Source: JAKATY01 sp038876335 (lineage in GTDB: Archaea > Micrarchaeota > Micrarchaeia > Micrarchaeales > Micrarchaeaceae). Taken from it: a stretch of 13,753 nucleotides of DNA. Of the stretch, positions 13,022 to 13,753 are shown piece after piece (position 1 is the stretch's first letter; every line of letters begins with the position of its first letter). The stretch is from positions 1-13,753 of the forward strand of contig JAVYYS010000013.1 in assembly GCA_038876335.1 (NCBI GenBank), written 5' to 3'. Under the pieces are notes generated by a model that was given only the letters and a program-made list of their open reading frames with translations, searched no databases and was not told where the DNA came from. The position numbers and the translations under genes were made by a program.

Positions 13022-13114
13022 CTTGCTGAGCGTTCCCTTTCCTCTACCCGTATCAAACGACTCTGCCCTTCAAATACGAATCGCAATAATCTCCAAAAAG
13101 AACAGCATCTTTGA

Positions 13115-13702
13115 CTAAGATATTTTACGCAGCGTAGTCGCTTCTAAGTGGTCTGCATATACCCTATTTCCAAGTTTTATGAGCGAATTTATGCGTTCTT
13201 CTTTGAATCCTGCATTATCTATTGCTTTATTAACCCACTCACTATTAGATATGTCACGCTTATCTATGTACAAATCAGTACCAACCCACTTTGCGTAATC
13301 TCTCAGCATTTCAACAACTGCCTTCATTGTACCTATACCCGCATTGAATGATCTAAGGAATTCTATACTGTCTACCAATACTGCAGGTTTATTGTCTATA
13401 GTTACTGCAAAAAGATAAGCTCTGCCTACAGGCTCTAATCTCCCTCCGACTTTGTCTGCCTTATATAGGTTAAGGATTCTTGTTCCTGGATCTACTACCC
13501 AGCTAAGGTTTGCCCAAAAATTTATACCACTATAATCTCCCGTGTTGGGCGGCGCCGTACAGTCGCCAGAATATGCGCCTTCAAATATCCTCTTCAAGGC
13601 ACGTTTCTCGGCTTTAGCTACAAGCACCCCGTTACTTGGCATTACCTTTCCTATAATCTCCGAATCTTTAGATATGATAGTACGTATCTCGTTAAGAAGC
13701 AT
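13115..13702 (-). CDS. Unrecognised protein with GNAT-like C-terminal pattern (may extend past the edge)
   Basis: From ATG 13702 the protein is 195 residues, with GGAG 5 nt upstream. However, the frame stays open to the window edge (17 more codons with plausible residues), so the start may lie outside and this may be the C-terminal part of a longer protein. Residues 45-50 read SGDCTA with the only cysteine (48), then a Trp/aromatic segment (NFWANLSWVV). After this comes a strand pair, VGRAYLFAVTIDNKPAVLVDSIEF (92-115), then NAGIGTMKAVVEMLRDYAKW (120-139), TDLYID and AIDNAGFKEE. That strand-helix-strand-helix order with a Gly-Ile-Gly turn resembles GNAT acetyltransferases; it is a fold-level guess with no substrate. 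No signal peptide or membrane helix is visible. Confidence 0.7.
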   Translation of the reverse strand: MLLNEIRTIISKDSEIIGKVMPSNGVLVAKAEKRALKRIFEGAYSGDCTAPPNTGDYSGINFWANLSWVVDPGTRILNLYKADKVGGRLEPVGRAYLFAVTIDNKPAVLVDSIEFLRSFNAGIGTMKAVVEMLRDYAKWVGTDLYIDKRDISNSEWVNKAIDNAGFKEERINSLIKLGNRVYADHLEATTLRKIS

Positions 13703-13753
13703 TTCTTCTCCTGGGGAGGGCGGTGACCGAAAGTATTTTGGGTTTCTTTCTAT

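Noticed and set aside
13018..13114. Possible RNA gene between eL41 and the last gene (CGTAT...ATACG arms)
   Set aside because: Only a 5-bp stem can be drawn; there is no tRNA, box C/D or box H/ACA pattern.

Overview
The window is archaeal DNA. It carries an archaeal-type SecY, DUF929 (a mostly archaeal family), ribosomal protein eL41, a tRNA gene with an intron at the canonical archaeal position, TATA-like boxes in place of bacterial -35/-10 promoters, and GGTG-type ribosome binding sites. The short intergenic spacers and small ancillary proteins would suit a compact DPANN genome of the ARMAN/Micrarchaeota type. That placement is inference; no marker here was compared with a database.

Layout. 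Positions 1-1442 (minus strand) hold two consecutive, dissimilar polyprenyl diphosphate synthase genes; the second runs off the window edge. Divergent from them is a cytosolic thioredoxin (1705-2025), then histidyl-tRNA synthetase with a tightly linked unknown gene (2149-3980). These converge, with a 9-bp gap, on cysteinyl-tRNA synthetase (3990-5429, minus). Next on the minus strand is a membrane-anchored, sequon-rich surface protein (5542-6573), followed by about 400 bp without a convincing gene. A small nucleotidyltransferase-fold protein (to 7497, plus) comes next, with a non-canonical start. It converges on an intron-containing tRNA-Arg(UCU) whose 5' end overlaps the stop codon of a TatD-family metal hydrolase (7623-8447, minus).

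A repeat-rich divergent promoter region (8448-8642) separates tatD from a four-gene plus-strand operon. Its genes are a membrane-anchored DUF929 thioredoxin-like protein, a small polytopic membrane protein with a Cys-Gly-Cys motif, a basic protein with two V4R-like domains, and SecY (11304-12761). The first two genes overlap by ATGA, and the other two follow at 4 and 9 bp with good ribosome binding sites. Downstream, converging on secY, is a 37-codon gene for eL41 (12844-12957, minus) with a TTG start and its own TATA box and T-rich terminator. An unrecognised protein with a GNAT-like C-terminal pattern (13115-13702, minus, open to the window edge) ends the window.

How they work together. Most genes are housekeeping: isoprenoid lipid chains, tRNA charging, the ribosome and protein export. 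The most unusual unit is the DUF929 / CGC membrane protein / V4R / SecY operon. It places a candidate extracytoplasmic thiol-disulfide pair and a ligand-sensor-like protein under the same transcription as the translocon pore. A role in oxidative folding of exported proteins is a hypothesis, not something the sequence proves.
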